64,000 nt of DNA from Roseovarius sp. TE539 (GTDB lineage: Bacteria > Pseudomonadota > Alphaproteobacteria > Rhodobacterales > Rhodobacteraceae): assembly GCF_003298505.1 (NCBI RefSeq), contig NZ_QNGB01000007.1, positions 1 to 64,000 on the forward strand. The letters run 5' to 3'. Positions 45,180 to 56,798 of this stretch are shown here, in pieces. A program made the position numbers and the translations under genes. The notes below the pieces were generated by a model that worked only from the letters and a program-made list of their open reading frames with translations, was not told the origin of the DNA and did no database searches. The first letter of the stretch is position 1; every line of letters starts with the position of its first letter.

Positions 45180-45749
45180 GTGGCAAGTCTTAACCGTATC
45201 GTGATGCAGCGCAGCACGCGGAAATGGCTGGCCGAGCTGGATCTTGCGGCAATGGACGCGGCGGAAATCTCGGGCAAGTTCGGGCGGCGTTTCGAATTCC
45301 GCAGCTACGAGCGATTCCGCTACCCCAAACACGATATCTGCAAGGGGCCGGTGATCGCACCGGACGGCACGGTCCGAAAGTTCGATATCGTGCTTGCCAA
45401 TCAGGTCTGGGAGCATCTGGACCGGCCCTTCACGGCGACCTGCAACGTGACCGAGATGCTGCGCCCCGGCGGGTATTTCTGGTTGGCCGTACCGTTTTTC
45501 ATTCCGTTTCACGGGGCACCCGTGGACTGTTCGCGCTGGTCGGCGAGAGGGTTGCGAAATCTTCTGGAGGAGGCCGGTTTCGCGCCCGAGGCGATCCGCG
45601 CCGAACAATGGGGCAACCGCCGTGCGGCAATGCGCAACCTGGAGGCGGAATGGCCGCCGGTCCATGATCCCGAACGCGACGACCTGACCAATGATCCCGA
45701 TTTTCCCATATGCGCCTGGGCGCTTGCGCGCGTTCCTCCGGACAGCTAG
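45180..45749 (+). CDS. SAM-dependent methyltransferase-like protein
   Basis: The protein is about 189 residues with a shortened class I methyltransferase fold: the acidic strand KFDIVLANQVWEHLDRPFTA (motif II region), then EMLRPGGYFWLAVPFF (post-II strand) and NLLEEAGFAPE near the C-terminus. The glycine-rich SAM loop (motif I) is not clear, so activity is uncertain. I favour the GTG at 45180, five bases after AAGGGG; the ATG at 45165 is an alternative, while longer frames reach a TTG at 45093. It lies just upstream of the uvrA control region. Substrate unknown. Confidence 0.65.
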   Translation: MASLNRIVMQRSTRKWLAELDLAAMDAAEISGKFGRRFEFRSYERFRYPKHDICKGPVIAPDGTVRKFDIVLANQVWEHLDRPFTATCNVTEMLRPGGYFWLAVPFFIPFHGAPVDCSRWSARGLRNLLEEAGFAPEAIRAEQWGNRRAAMRNLEAEWPPVHDPERDDLTNDPDFPICAWALARVPPDS

Positions 45750-45776
45750 CGCGGAACAGGCCGGCGCGCGGCGCAT

Positions 45777-45791
45777 GTTCACTCATTGTTC
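45777..45791 (+). promoter_or_regulatory. LexA (SOS) box of uvrA
   Basis: GTTCACTCATTGTTC is a perfect GTTC-N7-GTTC direct repeat, the LexA operator of Rhodobacter and other alphaproteobacteria. It lies 80 bases before the uvrA start and immediately upstream of the -35 box, so uvrA should be induced by DNA damage. Confidence 0.88.
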
Positions 45792-45802
45792 GCAATTTCG
45801 GC

Positions 45803-45831
45803 TTGGAAGACTCCGTGCCTTCGACTATCTC
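45803..45831 (+). promoter_or_regulatory. Sigma-70-type uvrA promoter
   Basis: TTGGAA (45803-45808), a 17-base spacer, TATCTC (45826-45831). The start codon follows 25 bases later with AAGGCGGGGG as ribosome-binding site. Confidence 0.6.
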
Positions 45832-45856
45832 TTGATCATGCAAGGCGGGGGTCAGC

Positions 45857-48715
<2,859 letters not shown>

Positions 48716-48818
48716 TGTGCCGCCCGCGCCGCAACCCGTCCTCATGTTTCACCCCGACCGGACGTCGTGCCATCCTGCGCCATCCACGGATCAGGCCAAG
48801 ATGACAGCGTCGCAAGGG

Positions 48819-49022
48819 CTACTTCTTGTCCAGCGGGCAGGTCGAGATGCCCAGAATCGAATAGAGCGGGCAGGACGACATCAAGCCGGTCACGAGTGGA
48901 ACGATGCCGATGAGGTATAGCCAGCTGTAGGCGCCGTCGCGGTTCAGGAAGAAAGCCGCGATGAGAGCAAGGCCCAGAACGACGCGGGCAATGCGATCAA
49001 GTTTTCCGACATTGGTGGTCAT
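48819..49022 (-). CDS. DUF2892 small membrane protein
   Basis: The 67-residue protein has two membrane helices (IARVVLGLALIAAFFLN and YLIGIVPLVTGLMSSCPLY) and the DUF2892 ending SSCPLYSILGISTCPLDK, with two cysteines. Such proteins, including the membrane part of YgaP, often accompany rhodanese or sulfur genes, but no biochemical role is settled for stand-alone ones. It lies 69 bp downstream of a Crp/Fnr gene on the same strand and converges with uvrA. A functional link with the regulator is possible. Confidence 0.88.
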   Translation of the reverse strand: MTTNVGKLDRIARVVLGLALIAAFFLNRDGAYSWLYLIGIVPLVTGLMSSCPLYSILGISTCPLDKK

Positions 49023-49091
49023 GGATGATTTCCTTGTGTTGACTGTCTGGCCACTGCCTACACCCTCGGCGGGCGCACGTCTGTGACCGCG

Positions 49092-49751
49092 TCACGTTTG
49101 CGTCCGGAGAATGGATTCGAGCGCGGGACGGTCCAGAAGGGTCACGGTGCCGCGCCCCGTGGCCACCCAACCCTTTCGCGCCCACGTTTCCAGCCGCCGC
49201 GAGACGACCTCGCGGGCGGTCCCGACCTGTGTGGCCAGCGCGGCCTGCGTGATCCTGAGGGTGTCTTGCGTTCCGGCCTCGGCCAGCAAGCGTTCCGCGA
49301 GGCGGCTTTCAACCCGCATGAAGGAAACCTTTTCAAGAAGTTGCATCATGCTCTGAAAGCGGGTTGCGAAAGCGTGGAAGACAAGTTTGCGAAACTCGGG
49401 CGAGGTTTCTATGAGGTTCAGGAACATCTCCCGCGGGAGCATGACAACCCGGCTGGGCATGGCGGTCACGGCCTCTGCGGTGTAGTCATCCGCGCCCAGC
49501 AGACCCATGGTGCTCTGGATGCAGGATTGCCCGGGCGCCACCGAGTAAAGCAGGATGTCCCGACCGGTGGCGCCGGTCAGGTGAACGTCGATACGGCCTT
49601 CCAGCACGATCACGTAGCCCTGCACCGAATCGCCCGGCCGGAACAGGGTCGTGCCGGCGCCCATGTCCGCGGGGTGCAGGCCGGCAAGGCGGGACCGGGT
49701 GCCGGGTTCGAGCGTGTCCAGCTCGGGCGCGGACCCCAGCCATCCGGTCAT
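49092..49751 (-). CDS. Crp/Fnr-family transcriptional regulator
   Basis: The 219-residue regulator has an N-terminal cyclic-nucleotide-binding-like beta-roll (residues about 20-110; LFRPGDSVQGYVIVLEGRID), a dimerisation helix (RKLVFHAFATRFQSMMQLLE) and a C-terminal HTH_Crp (ITQAALATQVGTAREVVSRR). The N-terminal cysteine cluster of FNR is absent; a single Cys77 lies in the ligand-domain strand GQSCIQSTM. It therefore probably senses neither oxygen through an iron-sulfur cluster nor, in clear terms, cAMP. Its ATG overlaps the stop of mmsB (ATGA), placing it last in a valine-degradation operon, followed by a DUF2892 gene. Confidence 0.88.
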   Translation of the reverse strand: MTGWLGSAPELDTLEPGTRSRLAGLHPADMGAGTTLFRPGDSVQGYVIVLEGRIDVHLTGATGRDILLYSVAPGQSCIQSTMGLLGADDYTAEAVTAMPSRVVMLPREMFLNLIETSPEFRKLVFHAFATRFQSMMQLLEKVSFMRVESRLAERLLAEAGTQDTLRITQAALATQVGTAREVVSRRLETWARKGWVATGRGTVTLLDRPALESILRTQT

Positions 49752-50623
49752 TCGCCTCGTCCGCGCCCGACGAAACGCGGCAGCATGGCCGAAAAGTCCT
49801 TGCCCTCGCCGTCTTCGTTCTCGACGAACTGCGCGTAGAGCTTCATCGCGGCCGCGCCGAGCGGCGTGTCGGCATCCGCGCCTTCCGCCGCCTGCATGGC
49901 CAGCCGCAGATCCTTGAGCATCAGATCCGCCGCGAATCCGGGCGTGTAATCGTTGTCCGAGGGGCTTTTCGGGCCGATGCCGGGGGCCGGGCAATAGGTG
50001 TTCATCGACCAGCTTTGCCCCGAGGACGTGGACACCACGTCGAACATCGCCTGACGGTCCAGACCCAGCTTGTCAGCCAGCGCGAACGCCTCGCAGGTGA
50101 CGATCATCGTGGCACCGAGGATCATGTTGTTGCAGATCTTCGCCGCCTGCCCATTGCCCGCAGGCCCGCAATGCACCGCCTTGGCGCCCATGACCTCGAA
50201 GAGCGGCCCCGCCTTGGCAAAGCCGGCCTCGTCCCCGCCGACCATGAAGGTCAGGGTGCCGCCCTGCGCGCCGCCGACGCCGCCGGAGACCGGCGCGTCC
50301 AGCGCCGACAACCCGGCCGCCTGTGCTTTCTCGGCTACCGCGCGGGCACTGTCCACGTCCACGGTCGAGCAGTCCAGATGCACCGCGCCGGGTTCCATTG
50401 CGGGGATTATCTCGTCGGCCACGGTGCGCAGGATGTTGCCGTTGGGCAGCATGGTGATCACGACCTCCGCTCCCTCGGCCGCCCCTGCGGCGGTTTCGGC
50501 CATGCGCACCCCGGGCACCGTGACAGCGGCCGTGTCATGGCCCGTGACGTCGTGGCCCGCCGCGGCAAGGTTGGCGGCCATCGGCCCGCCCATGTTGCCA
50601 AGTCCGATAAATCCGATCTTCAT
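49748..50623 (-). CDS. mmsB: 3-hydroxyisobutyrate dehydrogenase
   Basis: The 291-residue NAD-dependent dehydrogenase oxidises 3-hydroxyisobutyrate to methylmalonate semialdehyde in valine breakdown. Motifs in order: IGFIGLGNMGGPMAANLAAA (NAD binding), the substrate loop DAPVSGGVGGAQGGTLTFM and the catalytic lysine in GNGQAAKICNNM. It starts by ATGA overlap with the hydrolase gene and ends by ATGA overlap with the Crp-family gene. With the upstream acyl-CoA dehydrogenase and hydrolase it completes the pathway leading to MmsA, encoded nearby. Confidence 0.94.
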   Translation of the reverse strand: MKIGFIGLGNMGGPMAANLAAAGHDVTGHDTAAVTVPGVRMAETAAGAAEGAEVVITMLPNGNILRTVADEIIPAMEPGAVHLDCSTVDVDSARAVAEKAQAAGLSALDAPVSGGVGGAQGGTLTFMVGGDEAGFAKAGPLFEVMGAKAVHCGPAGNGQAAKICNNMILGATMIVTCEAFALADKLGLDRQAMFDVVSTSSGQSWSMNTYCPAPGIGPKSPSDNDYTPGFAADLMLKDLRLAMQAAEGADADTPLGAAAMKLYAQFVENEDGEGKDFSAMLPRFVGRGRGE

Positions 50624-51669
50624 TGCGTCTCCTCCTCGAAATTGAGTTCATCCGCACCGAGCGGGGCCAACATCGCCTCCACTGCGGAGTCCGGCAGCGT
50701 GTCCAGTCGGTGCTGCCATTGCGGATTGCGGTCCTTGTCGATCACCGCGGCGCGTATTCCCTCGAGGAAATCGCCCATTTCCATGGCGCGGTGCGTGTAG
50801 CGGTATTCCTGCGTCAACGCCGCCCGTATATCGGCACCGGTGTTGCTGCGCAGGGCGCGGATCATCCGTAGCGCGCAGGCCATCGAGAGGGGCGAATTCC
50901 GCCCCAGGGCTGCGCGGGCCTCGGCGGCGGCGTCATCTTCGAGCTTGTCCAACGCCTGCGCAATACCTTCGAGGCCGCTCCGGGCGAACGCGTCATGCAC
51001 CGCCCGCGGCAAATTTGCGAGCTTGCCGTCCGGCGGTGTTGTGGCGGCTTCGGGCAGAACTTTAACTTCGCCAGTAATGCAAATTATTTCAGATAGTTCG
51101 GCCCATTTATTGAAGTCGATATGCATATCCGCGAATCCTGCGAGGATGGCATCGGCCGGGCCCATGCGCGCGCCTGTCAGGCCAAGATATTCACCCATCC
51201 GCTGCGGTGCGCCGGCCAGTATCAGCGACCCGCCGACATCCGGAACCAGTCCGATTCCGCACTCCGGCATCGCGATGCGGCTGCTGTCGCAGACAACACG
51301 GTGCGACCCGTGACAGCCGATGCCGACACCACCGCCCATCGTGAAGCCCTGCATGAGGCTGACCACCGGTTTGGGGTATTCCGACAGCTTTGCATTGAGC
51401 CGGTATTCGTCGCGCCAGAACCGGCGGCCGTAAGCATAATCCCCGGCGCGTCCGGTTTCATAAAGCTGCTGGATGTCGCCACCGGCGCAAAATGCCTTTT
51501 CACCTTCCGCGTCGATGAGCACAACTGCCACGGCATCATCCGCGCGCCAGTCGTCGATTGCCGCCTCGATCGCAAGGCACATGTCCCAGGACATCGCGTT
51601 GAGTGCCTTAGCGCGAGTGAAGGTAATGCGCCCGGCACGGCCCTCGGTTCGGATGTGAATATCGCTCAT
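50620..51669 (-). CDS. 3-hydroxyisobutyryl-CoA hydrolase (crotonase family)
   Basis: The 349-residue crotonase-fold protein frees 3-hydroxyisobutyrate from its CoA ester in valine degradation. The oxyanion-hole region is EKAFCAGGDIQQLYE; the active-site segment SLMQGFTMGGGVGIGCHGSH is followed by RIAMPECGIGLVPDVGGS, with the Glu and Asp expected of HIBCH rather than of a simple enoyl-CoA hydratase. Length also fits HIBCH. A short AT-rich patch with rare codons lies at about 51056-51130. It is chained by ATGA overlaps to the dehydrogenase genes on both sides. Confidence 0.92.
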   Translation of the reverse strand: MSDIHIRTEGRAGRITFTRAKALNAMSWDMCLAIEAAIDDWRADDAVAVVLIDAEGEKAFCAGGDIQQLYETGRAGDYAYGRRFWRDEYRLNAKLSEYPKPVVSLMQGFTMGGGVGIGCHGSHRVVCDSSRIAMPECGIGLVPDVGGSLILAGAPQRMGEYLGLTGARMGPADAILAGFADMHIDFNKWAELSEIICITGEVKVLPEAATTPPDGKLANLPRAVHDAFARSGLEGIAQALDKLEDDAAAEARAALGRNSPLSMACALRMIRALRSNTGADIRAALTQEYRYTHRAMEMGDFLEGIRAAVIDKDRNPQWQHRLDTLPDSAVEAMLAPLGADELNFEEETQ

Positions 51670-52808
51670 GCCTCCTCCAGAAGTTGCCTTGCGACGATCA
51701 AGCGCATGATTTCATTGGTTCCTTCCAGGATTTCATGCACTCGCAGATCACGTACCAGCTTTTCGATGCCGTAGTCGGCAAGGTAGCCGTACCCGCCGTG
51801 CAATTGCAGGCACTGATTCACGGTTTCCGACCCCTTTTCGGTAACGAGCTTTTTCGCCATCGCGCAGAACTTGGTGGCGTCCGGCGCCCCGGCATCGAGT
51901 TTCCAGGCCGCCTGGCGCAGGAAGGTGCGCGCCGCCTGAAGCCCGATTTCCATGTCCGCAAGACGGAACTGGAGAGCCTGGAACTGATCTATGGGTTTGC
52001 CGAACGCCTTGCGCTCGGCCATGTAGGCGCGCGTGAGGTCAAGCGCGTGTTGTGCGGCGCCAAGCGAGCAGGCGGAAATGTTCAACCGCCCGCCATCGAG
52101 GCCATTCATCGCATATGTGAAACCTTCGCCCTCGCTACCCACCAGATTTCCCTCGGGAATGTCGCAATCGTCAAACTGCACTTGGCGGGTTGGCTGGCTT
52201 CTCCATCCCATCTTGTCCTCCAGGCCGCCGAAGGACAGGCCCTTGGTGCCATCCTCGACATAGACCGTGGAGATGCCGCGCGGGCCGGCCTCGCCGGTGC
52301 GTACCATCACGACATACGCGTCCGAGTAGCCCCCCCCCGAGATGAATGCCTTGGTTCCGTTCAGACGGTATCCGGCATTGGTCCGCTCGGCCCGGGTCTT
52401 CAATGCCACGGCATCGGAGCCCGACCCCGGTTCGGTCAGGCAATAGGACAGGAACGTCTTCATCGAGATCACGTCCGGCATCACCCGCGCCTTGAGGTCA
52501 TCCGATCCGAAGGTGTCGATCATCCTGGCGCACATGTTGTGGATCGACAGGAATGAAGCGACCGAGGGGCAGGCCATGCTCAGCGCCTCGAATACCAGCG
52601 TCGCGTCAAGCCGTGACAGTCCCGAACCGCCGCCTTCCTCGCTCACGTAGAGGCCGCCGAAGCCCAGCTCCCCCACCTGCGGCCACAGCTCCTTGGGGAT
52701 GGTGCCGTCCTGCTCCCACTGGCGGGCGTGGGGCGCGATGTTTTCCTGCCCGAAGGCATGGGCCATGTCGAATATGGCCACCTGTTCTTCCGTGAGTGCG
52801 AAGTCCAT
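51666..52808 (-). CDS. Acyl-CoA dehydrogenase, probably isobutyryl-CoA dehydrogenase
   Basis: The 380-residue FAD enzyme desaturates a short branched acyl-CoA, by context isobutyryl-CoA to methacrylyl-CoA in valine degradation. Visible features are LSYCLTEPGSGSDAVALKTRA (FAD/substrate region), YMAERKAFGKPIDQFQALQF, LHGGYGYLADYGIEKLVRD and the catalytic glutamate in HEILEGTNEIMR. It is the first gene of the acyl-CoA dehydrogenase, hydrolase, mmsB, crp chain; each junction is an ATGA overlap. Methacrylyl-CoA hydratase is not encoded separately here. Confidence 0.9.
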   Translation of the reverse strand: MDFALTEEQVAIFDMAHAFGQENIAPHARQWEQDGTIPKELWPQVGELGFGGLYVSEEGGGSGLSRLDATLVFEALSMACPSVASFLSIHNMCARMIDTFGSDDLKARVMPDVISMKTFLSYCLTEPGSGSDAVALKTRAERTNAGYRLNGTKAFISGGGYSDAYVVMVRTGEAGPRGISTVYVEDGTKGLSFGGLEDKMGWRSQPTRQVQFDDCDIPEGNLVGSEGEGFTYAMNGLDGGRLNISACSLGAAQHALDLTRAYMAERKAFGKPIDQFQALQFRLADMEIGLQAARTFLRQAAWKLDAGAPDATKFCAMAKKLVTEKGSETVNQCLQLHGGYGYLADYGIEKLVRDLRVHEILEGTNEIMRLIVARQLLEEA

Positions 52809-52893
52809 AGAGTTCTCCAGAGACGCTGAATTGAACGTCTGTTTAATTACCAGTTGTTGCAGCCGCGTTGCAAGCGCGCGCCCGGGCCTTCCC

Positions 52894-54027
52894 TCACAGG
52901 TCGGCGTGATACTCCTCGATCAGATGGCGCACGACCTGTTGCAGGGCATGCCCTGTATCGTAGCCCGCTTCCATCGCCTCGACATACACGCGGCGTTGCC
53001 GTCCGGCGCTGCCCCCGGTGGCGGCCATGGTGCGGGCGGCTTCCACTTCGGCCACGCATTCGAAAAACAGCGCGTCTTCCTGTGTCAGTTCGATCAATTC
53101 CTCGATCAGGTCACTCATCGGAACGATCTCGCCGCGGCCGAAATCGATCAGCCCCTCGCGCCCGCCATAGCGCTGCGCGCGCCAGCGGTTTTCGGAGATC
53201 AGGAAGGTGTCGTAGATGCGCCAGCGCTGATTGCGCACCGCGAGCCTGCCGAGCATGCGCGCTATGCACTGGATCAGCGCCGCGAGCGTCAGCGCGTGTT
53301 CGAGGCGCGGCTGCACGTCGCAAATGCGCGCCTCCAGCGTCGGGAACTTCGATGAGGGGCGCAGATCCCACCAGACCTTGGAGGCATCTTCGATCACGCC
53401 GAGATCCACGAGGGCCTGGACCGTGCGTTCGAATTCGGCGAAGCTTTCCATGCGGGGCGGCAGGCCGGTGCGCGGCAGGTTGTCGAATACGGTAAGGCGG
53501 TAGCTGTCCAGCCCGGTATCCTGTCCTTGCCAGAACGGCGAGGAACAGCTCAGCGCCAGCAGATGCGGCAGGAAGTACCGGAGCTGGTTCATCATGTCGA
53601 TGCGCCGGTCGGGCCGGTCGATGCCGACATGCACATGCATGCCACAGATCAGCATCCGCCGCACCACACCCGCGAGGTCCTGACGCAGCGCGTTGTAGCG
53701 TTCCTTGTCGGTGTGGTGCTGCTCGCGCCAGTCGGCAAAGGGATGGCAGGACGCCGCGATCGGGGCGAGATTGAATTTCGCGGCCTGCCGGCTGACACAG
53801 GATCGCAGCCGGCGCAGGTCTTCGCGGGCCTCGGCAATGTTGCCGCACACCTTGGTCCCGATCTCGATCTGGCAGTTGAGGAATTCCGGCGCCACCTGAT
53901 CCTGGAGTTCTTCGGCACAGGCCCGCATCAGCCCGTCCGGCGCCTCGGCAAGGGCAAGACTGTCGCGGTCCACCAGAAGGTATTCCTCCTCGATGCCGAC
54001 GGTGAAATCCGTCTCGCTCTGTTCCAT
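52894..54027 (-). CDS. Carboxylate-amine ligase (GCS2/YbdK family)
   Basis: The 377-residue member of the glutamate-cysteine ligase 2 family starts [13 protein letters not shown], the metal/ATP-binding entry of these enzymes, and continues with [27 protein letters not shown] and [18 protein letters not shown]. coli YbdK has weak glutamate-cysteine ligase activity; true substrates of most members are unknown. The ATG at 54027 has GGGAGGA upstream. The gene lies between the acyl-CoA dehydrogenase gene (86 bp away) and mmsA (217 bp away) on the same strand, but nothing about valine degradation calls for such a ligase. Confidence 0.88.
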   Translation of the reverse strand: MEQSETDFTVGIEEEYLLVDRDSLALAEAPDGLMRACAEELQDQVAPEFLNCQIEIGTKVCGNIAEAREDLRRLRSCVSRQAAKFNLAPIAASCHPFADWREQHHTDKERYNALRQDLAGVVRRMLICGMHVHVGIDRPDRRIDMMNQLRYFLPHLLALSCSSPFWQGQDTGLDSYRLTVFDNLPRTGLPPRMESFAEFERTVQALVDLGVIEDASKVWWDLRPSSKFPTLEARICDVQPRLEHALTLAALIQCIARMLGRLAVRNQRWRIYDTFLISENRWRAQRYGGREGLIDFGRGEIVPMSDLIEELIELTQEDALFFECVAEVEAARTMAATGGSAGRQRRVYVEAMEAGYDTGHALQQVVRHLIEEYHADL

Positions 54028-54244
54028 GGGGTCCTCCCGGCTGCCTGTCCAGAAAAGCGCGGAACGGGACGCCTGCCAAGAGGAAATCGCCCCGGTGGCA
54101 CGCATCGTCCCGATCCCGCGCGCCATGCCATGACGCGGGTCTCCGGGCGTCATTCCGGGGTGATTTCTCCGGGTTACGGCCTGTGGTCGGGATGTTGCCA
54201 CGGCGAAGCGTCCCGCCCGCGCAGGGCAGGCGGGGCCGGCCCGG

Positions 54245-55744
54245 TCAGTCCATCGGCCGGAAGTTGAATTCGCCTCCATCCTTGATACCGCTGGGCCAGC
54301 GCGAGGTGACCGTCTTGGTGCGGGTGTAGAACTTGAACGCGTCCGGCCCGTGCTGGTTGAGGTCGCCGAACATGGATTTCTTCCAGCCGCCAAAGGTATG
54401 ATAGGCCAGCGGCACCGGGATCGGCACGTTGACGCCCACCATGCCGATGTTGATACGGTTGGCGAAGTCGCGCGCCGCATCCCCGTCGCGGGTAAAGATC
54501 GCTGTGCCATTGCCGTATTCATGATCCATCGCGAGGCCGAGCGCCTCCTCGTAGGATCCGGCGCGCACGGTGCACAGGACAGGGCCGAAGATTTCCTGCT
54601 TGTAGATGTCCATGTCCGGCGTGACGCGATCGAACAAGTGCGGCCCCACGAAGAAGCCGTCCTCGTAGCCCTGCAGGGTGAAATCCCGGCCGTCGACCGC
54701 CAGTTCCGCGCCCTGCGCGACACCCGAATCGACCAGCCCCAGGACCCGTTTCTTCGCCTCGCCGGTCACCAGCGGGCCGTAATCGACGTCGTCGCCGGCA
54801 GTCCAGGGTCCGACCTTGAGCTTCTCGACGCGCGGCGTCAGTTTCTCGATCAGGCGGTCCGCGGTCTCCTCGCCCACCGGGACGGCCACGGAAATCGCCA
54901 TGCAGCGCTCTCCCGCGGCGCCATAACCGGCACCGACCAGCGCATCGGCAGCCTGATCCATGTCGGCGTCGGGCATCACGATCATGTGGTTCTTGGCCCC
55001 GCCGAAGCACTGCACGCGCTTGCCGTTGGAACATCCCCTGCCATAGATGTACTCCGCGATCGGCGTGGACCCGACAAAGCCGATGGACTGGATCACGTCA
55101 TGGTCGATGATGGCGTCCACCGCTTCCTTGTCGCCGTTGACGACCTGGAGAAGACCCTTGGGCAGGCCGGCCTCTTCCATCAGTTCCGCCAGCATCAGTG
55201 GCACTGACGGGTCGCGCTCGGACGGCTTGAGGATGAACGCGTTGCCGCAGGCAAGCGCGGGCGCGAACATCCACATCGGGATCATCGCGGGGAAATTGAA
55301 GGGGGTGATCCCTGCCGTCACGCCAAGGGCCTGCTTCATCGAGTACATGTCGATACCGGGGCCGGCGCTGTCGGTGTACTCTCCCTTGAGGAGCTGTGGC
55401 GCACCGATGCAGTATTCGACAACTTCCAGGCCGCGCTGCACGTCGCCCTTTGCGTCGGGGAATGTCTTGCCATGCTCGGCACTGAGCGCCTCGGCCAGCT
55501 TGTCCATGTCGCGGTTCAGCAGGCGGACGAATTCCATCATCACGCGGGCGCGTCGTTGCGGATTCGTGGCGGCCCATGCCGGCTGCGCCTTGGCAGCGAT
55601 GGTGACGGCGCGATCCATTTCCTCGGTCGAGGCCAGCGGGCATTTTGCCTGCACCTCGCCTGTGGCGGGGTTGAACACATCCGAGAAACGGCCCGATGTG
55701 CCGCTGACGTGTTCGCCCCCGATGTAATGCGTGAGTTCTTTCAT
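54245..55744 (-). CDS. mmsA: CoA-acylating methylmalonate-semialdehyde dehydrogenase
   Basis: The 499-residue aldehyde dehydrogenase converts methylmalonate semialdehyde to propionyl-CoA (and malonate semialdehyde to acetyl-CoA) with NAD and CoA. Family marks: [20 protein letters not shown] at the start, [49 protein letters not shown] and the catalytic cysteine in [17 protein letters not shown]. The ATG at 55744 has AAGGAGG upstream. It is divergent from a LysR gene with paired operator-like repeats between them and lies upstream of the other valine genes. Confidence 0.95.
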   Translation of the reverse strand: MKELTHYIGGEHVSGTSGRFSDVFNPATGEVQAKCPLASTEEMDRAVTIAAKAQPAWAATNPQRRARVMMEFVRLLNRDMDKLAEALSAEHGKTFPDAKGDVQRGLEVVEYCIGAPQLLKGEYTDSAGPGIDMYSMKQALGVTAGITPFNFPAMIPMWMFAPALACGNAFILKPSERDPSVPLMLAELMEEAGLPKGLLQVVNGDKEAVDAIIDHDVIQSIGFVGSTPIAEYIYGRGCSNGKRVQCFGGAKNHMIVMPDADMDQAADALVGAGYGAAGERCMAISVAVPVGEETADRLIEKLTPRVEKLKVGPWTAGDDVDYGPLVTGEAKKRVLGLVDSGVAQGAELAVDGRDFTLQGYEDGFFVGPHLFDRVTPDMDIYKQEIFGPVLCTVRAGSYEEALGLAMDHEYGNGTAIFTRDGDAARDFANRINIGMVGVNVPIPVPLAYHTFGGWKKSMFGDLNQHGPDAFKFYTRTKTVTSRWPSGIKDGGEFNFRPMD

Positions 55745-55778
55745 GGGAATCCTCCTTGCGATCACGCTGAGGATACTA

Positions 55779-55831
55779 TTGCAAAAATCATCGGAAAAGA
55801 GGCATTATTCCAAAAGAGATTTTGCAAAAAT
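55779..55831. promoter_or_regulatory. Direct repeats between mmsA and the divergent LysR gene
   Basis: TTGCAAAAAT occurs at 55779-55788 and 55822-55831, 43 bases apart (about four helical turns); the second copy lies within the perfect palindrome TTTTGCAAAA (55820-55829). The stretch is strikingly AT-rich for this genome. A LysR tetramer binding both copies would be well placed to control mmsA and its own gene. Confidence 0.6.
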
Positions 55832-55845
55832 GCGGGAGGTTCGCC

Positions 55846-56742
55846 ATGCGGCCCCACTGGGACGACCTCAGGATATTCCTGGCGGTGGCCCGTCGCGAGA
55901 GCCTTTCGGGCGCTGGCCGGGTTCTCAAGGTCGATCCGGCAACGGTAGGACGGCGGATTGCCCGCCTGGAGGAGGCGGTGGGGGCGGCCCTGTTCGCGAG
56001 ATCGCCCACCGGCTACACGCTGACCAATGACGGGCAGCGAATGCTGCGCCACGCCATGAGCGTCGAACAGGCAATGAGTGCGGCACTGGAGGATATCGGC
56101 GGGCAGGCGGACCGATTGAGCGGGCAGATCCGGCTGGGCGCGCCGGATGGCGCGGCGAATTTCCTGCTGCCAAAGGTCTGCGCCGACATCGCCGCCGAGA
56201 ACCCTGATCTGGATGTGCAGATCGTGGCGCTGCCGCGGGTCTTCAACCTGTCCAAGCGCGAGGCGGACATGGCCATCGGAGTGAGCCCGCCGACCGCCGG
56301 GCGGCTGAGTGTTCAGAAACTGACGGATTACAAACTGCATCTGGTGGCCTCGAAACGCTATTTGCGCAACGCGGCACCGATCAGGGATGTCGAGGATCTC
56401 AAGGGGCGTCCGGTGGTCGGGTACATTCCCGACATGATCTTCGACAAGGAACTCGACTATCTGGGCGACCTCGGGATCGAGCGCGTGCCGCTGGCCTCGA
56501 ACTCGGTCTCGGTGCAGTTCAACTGGATACGGCAGGCGGCGGGGCTGGGCGTCATGCACGATTTCGCCATGCCGCATGCCCGGGGACTGGTGAAGGTGCT
56601 GCCCGACCGTATCAACCTGACCCGCGGCTTCTACCTGATCCGCCATGACGACGACAGGCGGCTCGAGCGCATGAACCGTTTCGCCGCGGCGCTGGCAGAG
56701 GGCGTGCGCGCCGAGGTTGCGCGACTGGAAGCGCTGACTTGA
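55846..56742 (+). CDS. LysR-family transcriptional regulator
   Basis: The protein has 298 residues with an N-terminal winged HTH (WDDLRIFLAVARRESLSGAG, then VGRRIARLEEAVGAALFAR) and a C-terminal substrate-binding domain (about residues 95-290). The ATG at 55846 has GGGAGG eight bases upstream; an earlier ATG at 55822 lies inside the operator repeat and is unlikely. Divergence from mmsA suggests that it controls methylmalonate-semialdehyde dehydrogenase and perhaps the valine operon, responding to an intermediate; the ligand is unknown. Confidence 0.9.
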   Translation: MRPHWDDLRIFLAVARRESLSGAGRVLKVDPATVGRRIARLEEAVGAALFARSPTGYTLTNDGQRMLRHAMSVEQAMSAALEDIGGQADRLSGQIRLGAPDGAANFLLPKVCADIAAENPDLDVQIVALPRVFNLSKREADMAIGVSPPTAGRLSVQKLTDYKLHLVASKRYLRNAAPIRDVEDLKGRPVVGYIPDMIFDKELDYLGDLGIERVPLASNSVSVQFNWIRQAAGLGVMHDFAMPHARGLVKVLPDRINLTRGFYLIRHDDDRRLERMNRFAAALAEGVRAEVARLEALT

Positions 56743-56798
56743 CAGGGATAACAGTAATGTGAACGCTGGATGGGCACGCAATTAATCAGGGGGCTGTC

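Noticed and set aside
49092-49751. Crp-type protein as an oxygen-sensing FNR
   Set aside because: The N-terminal cysteine cluster needed for an iron-sulfur centre is absent; only one cysteine (Cys77) is in the sensor domain.
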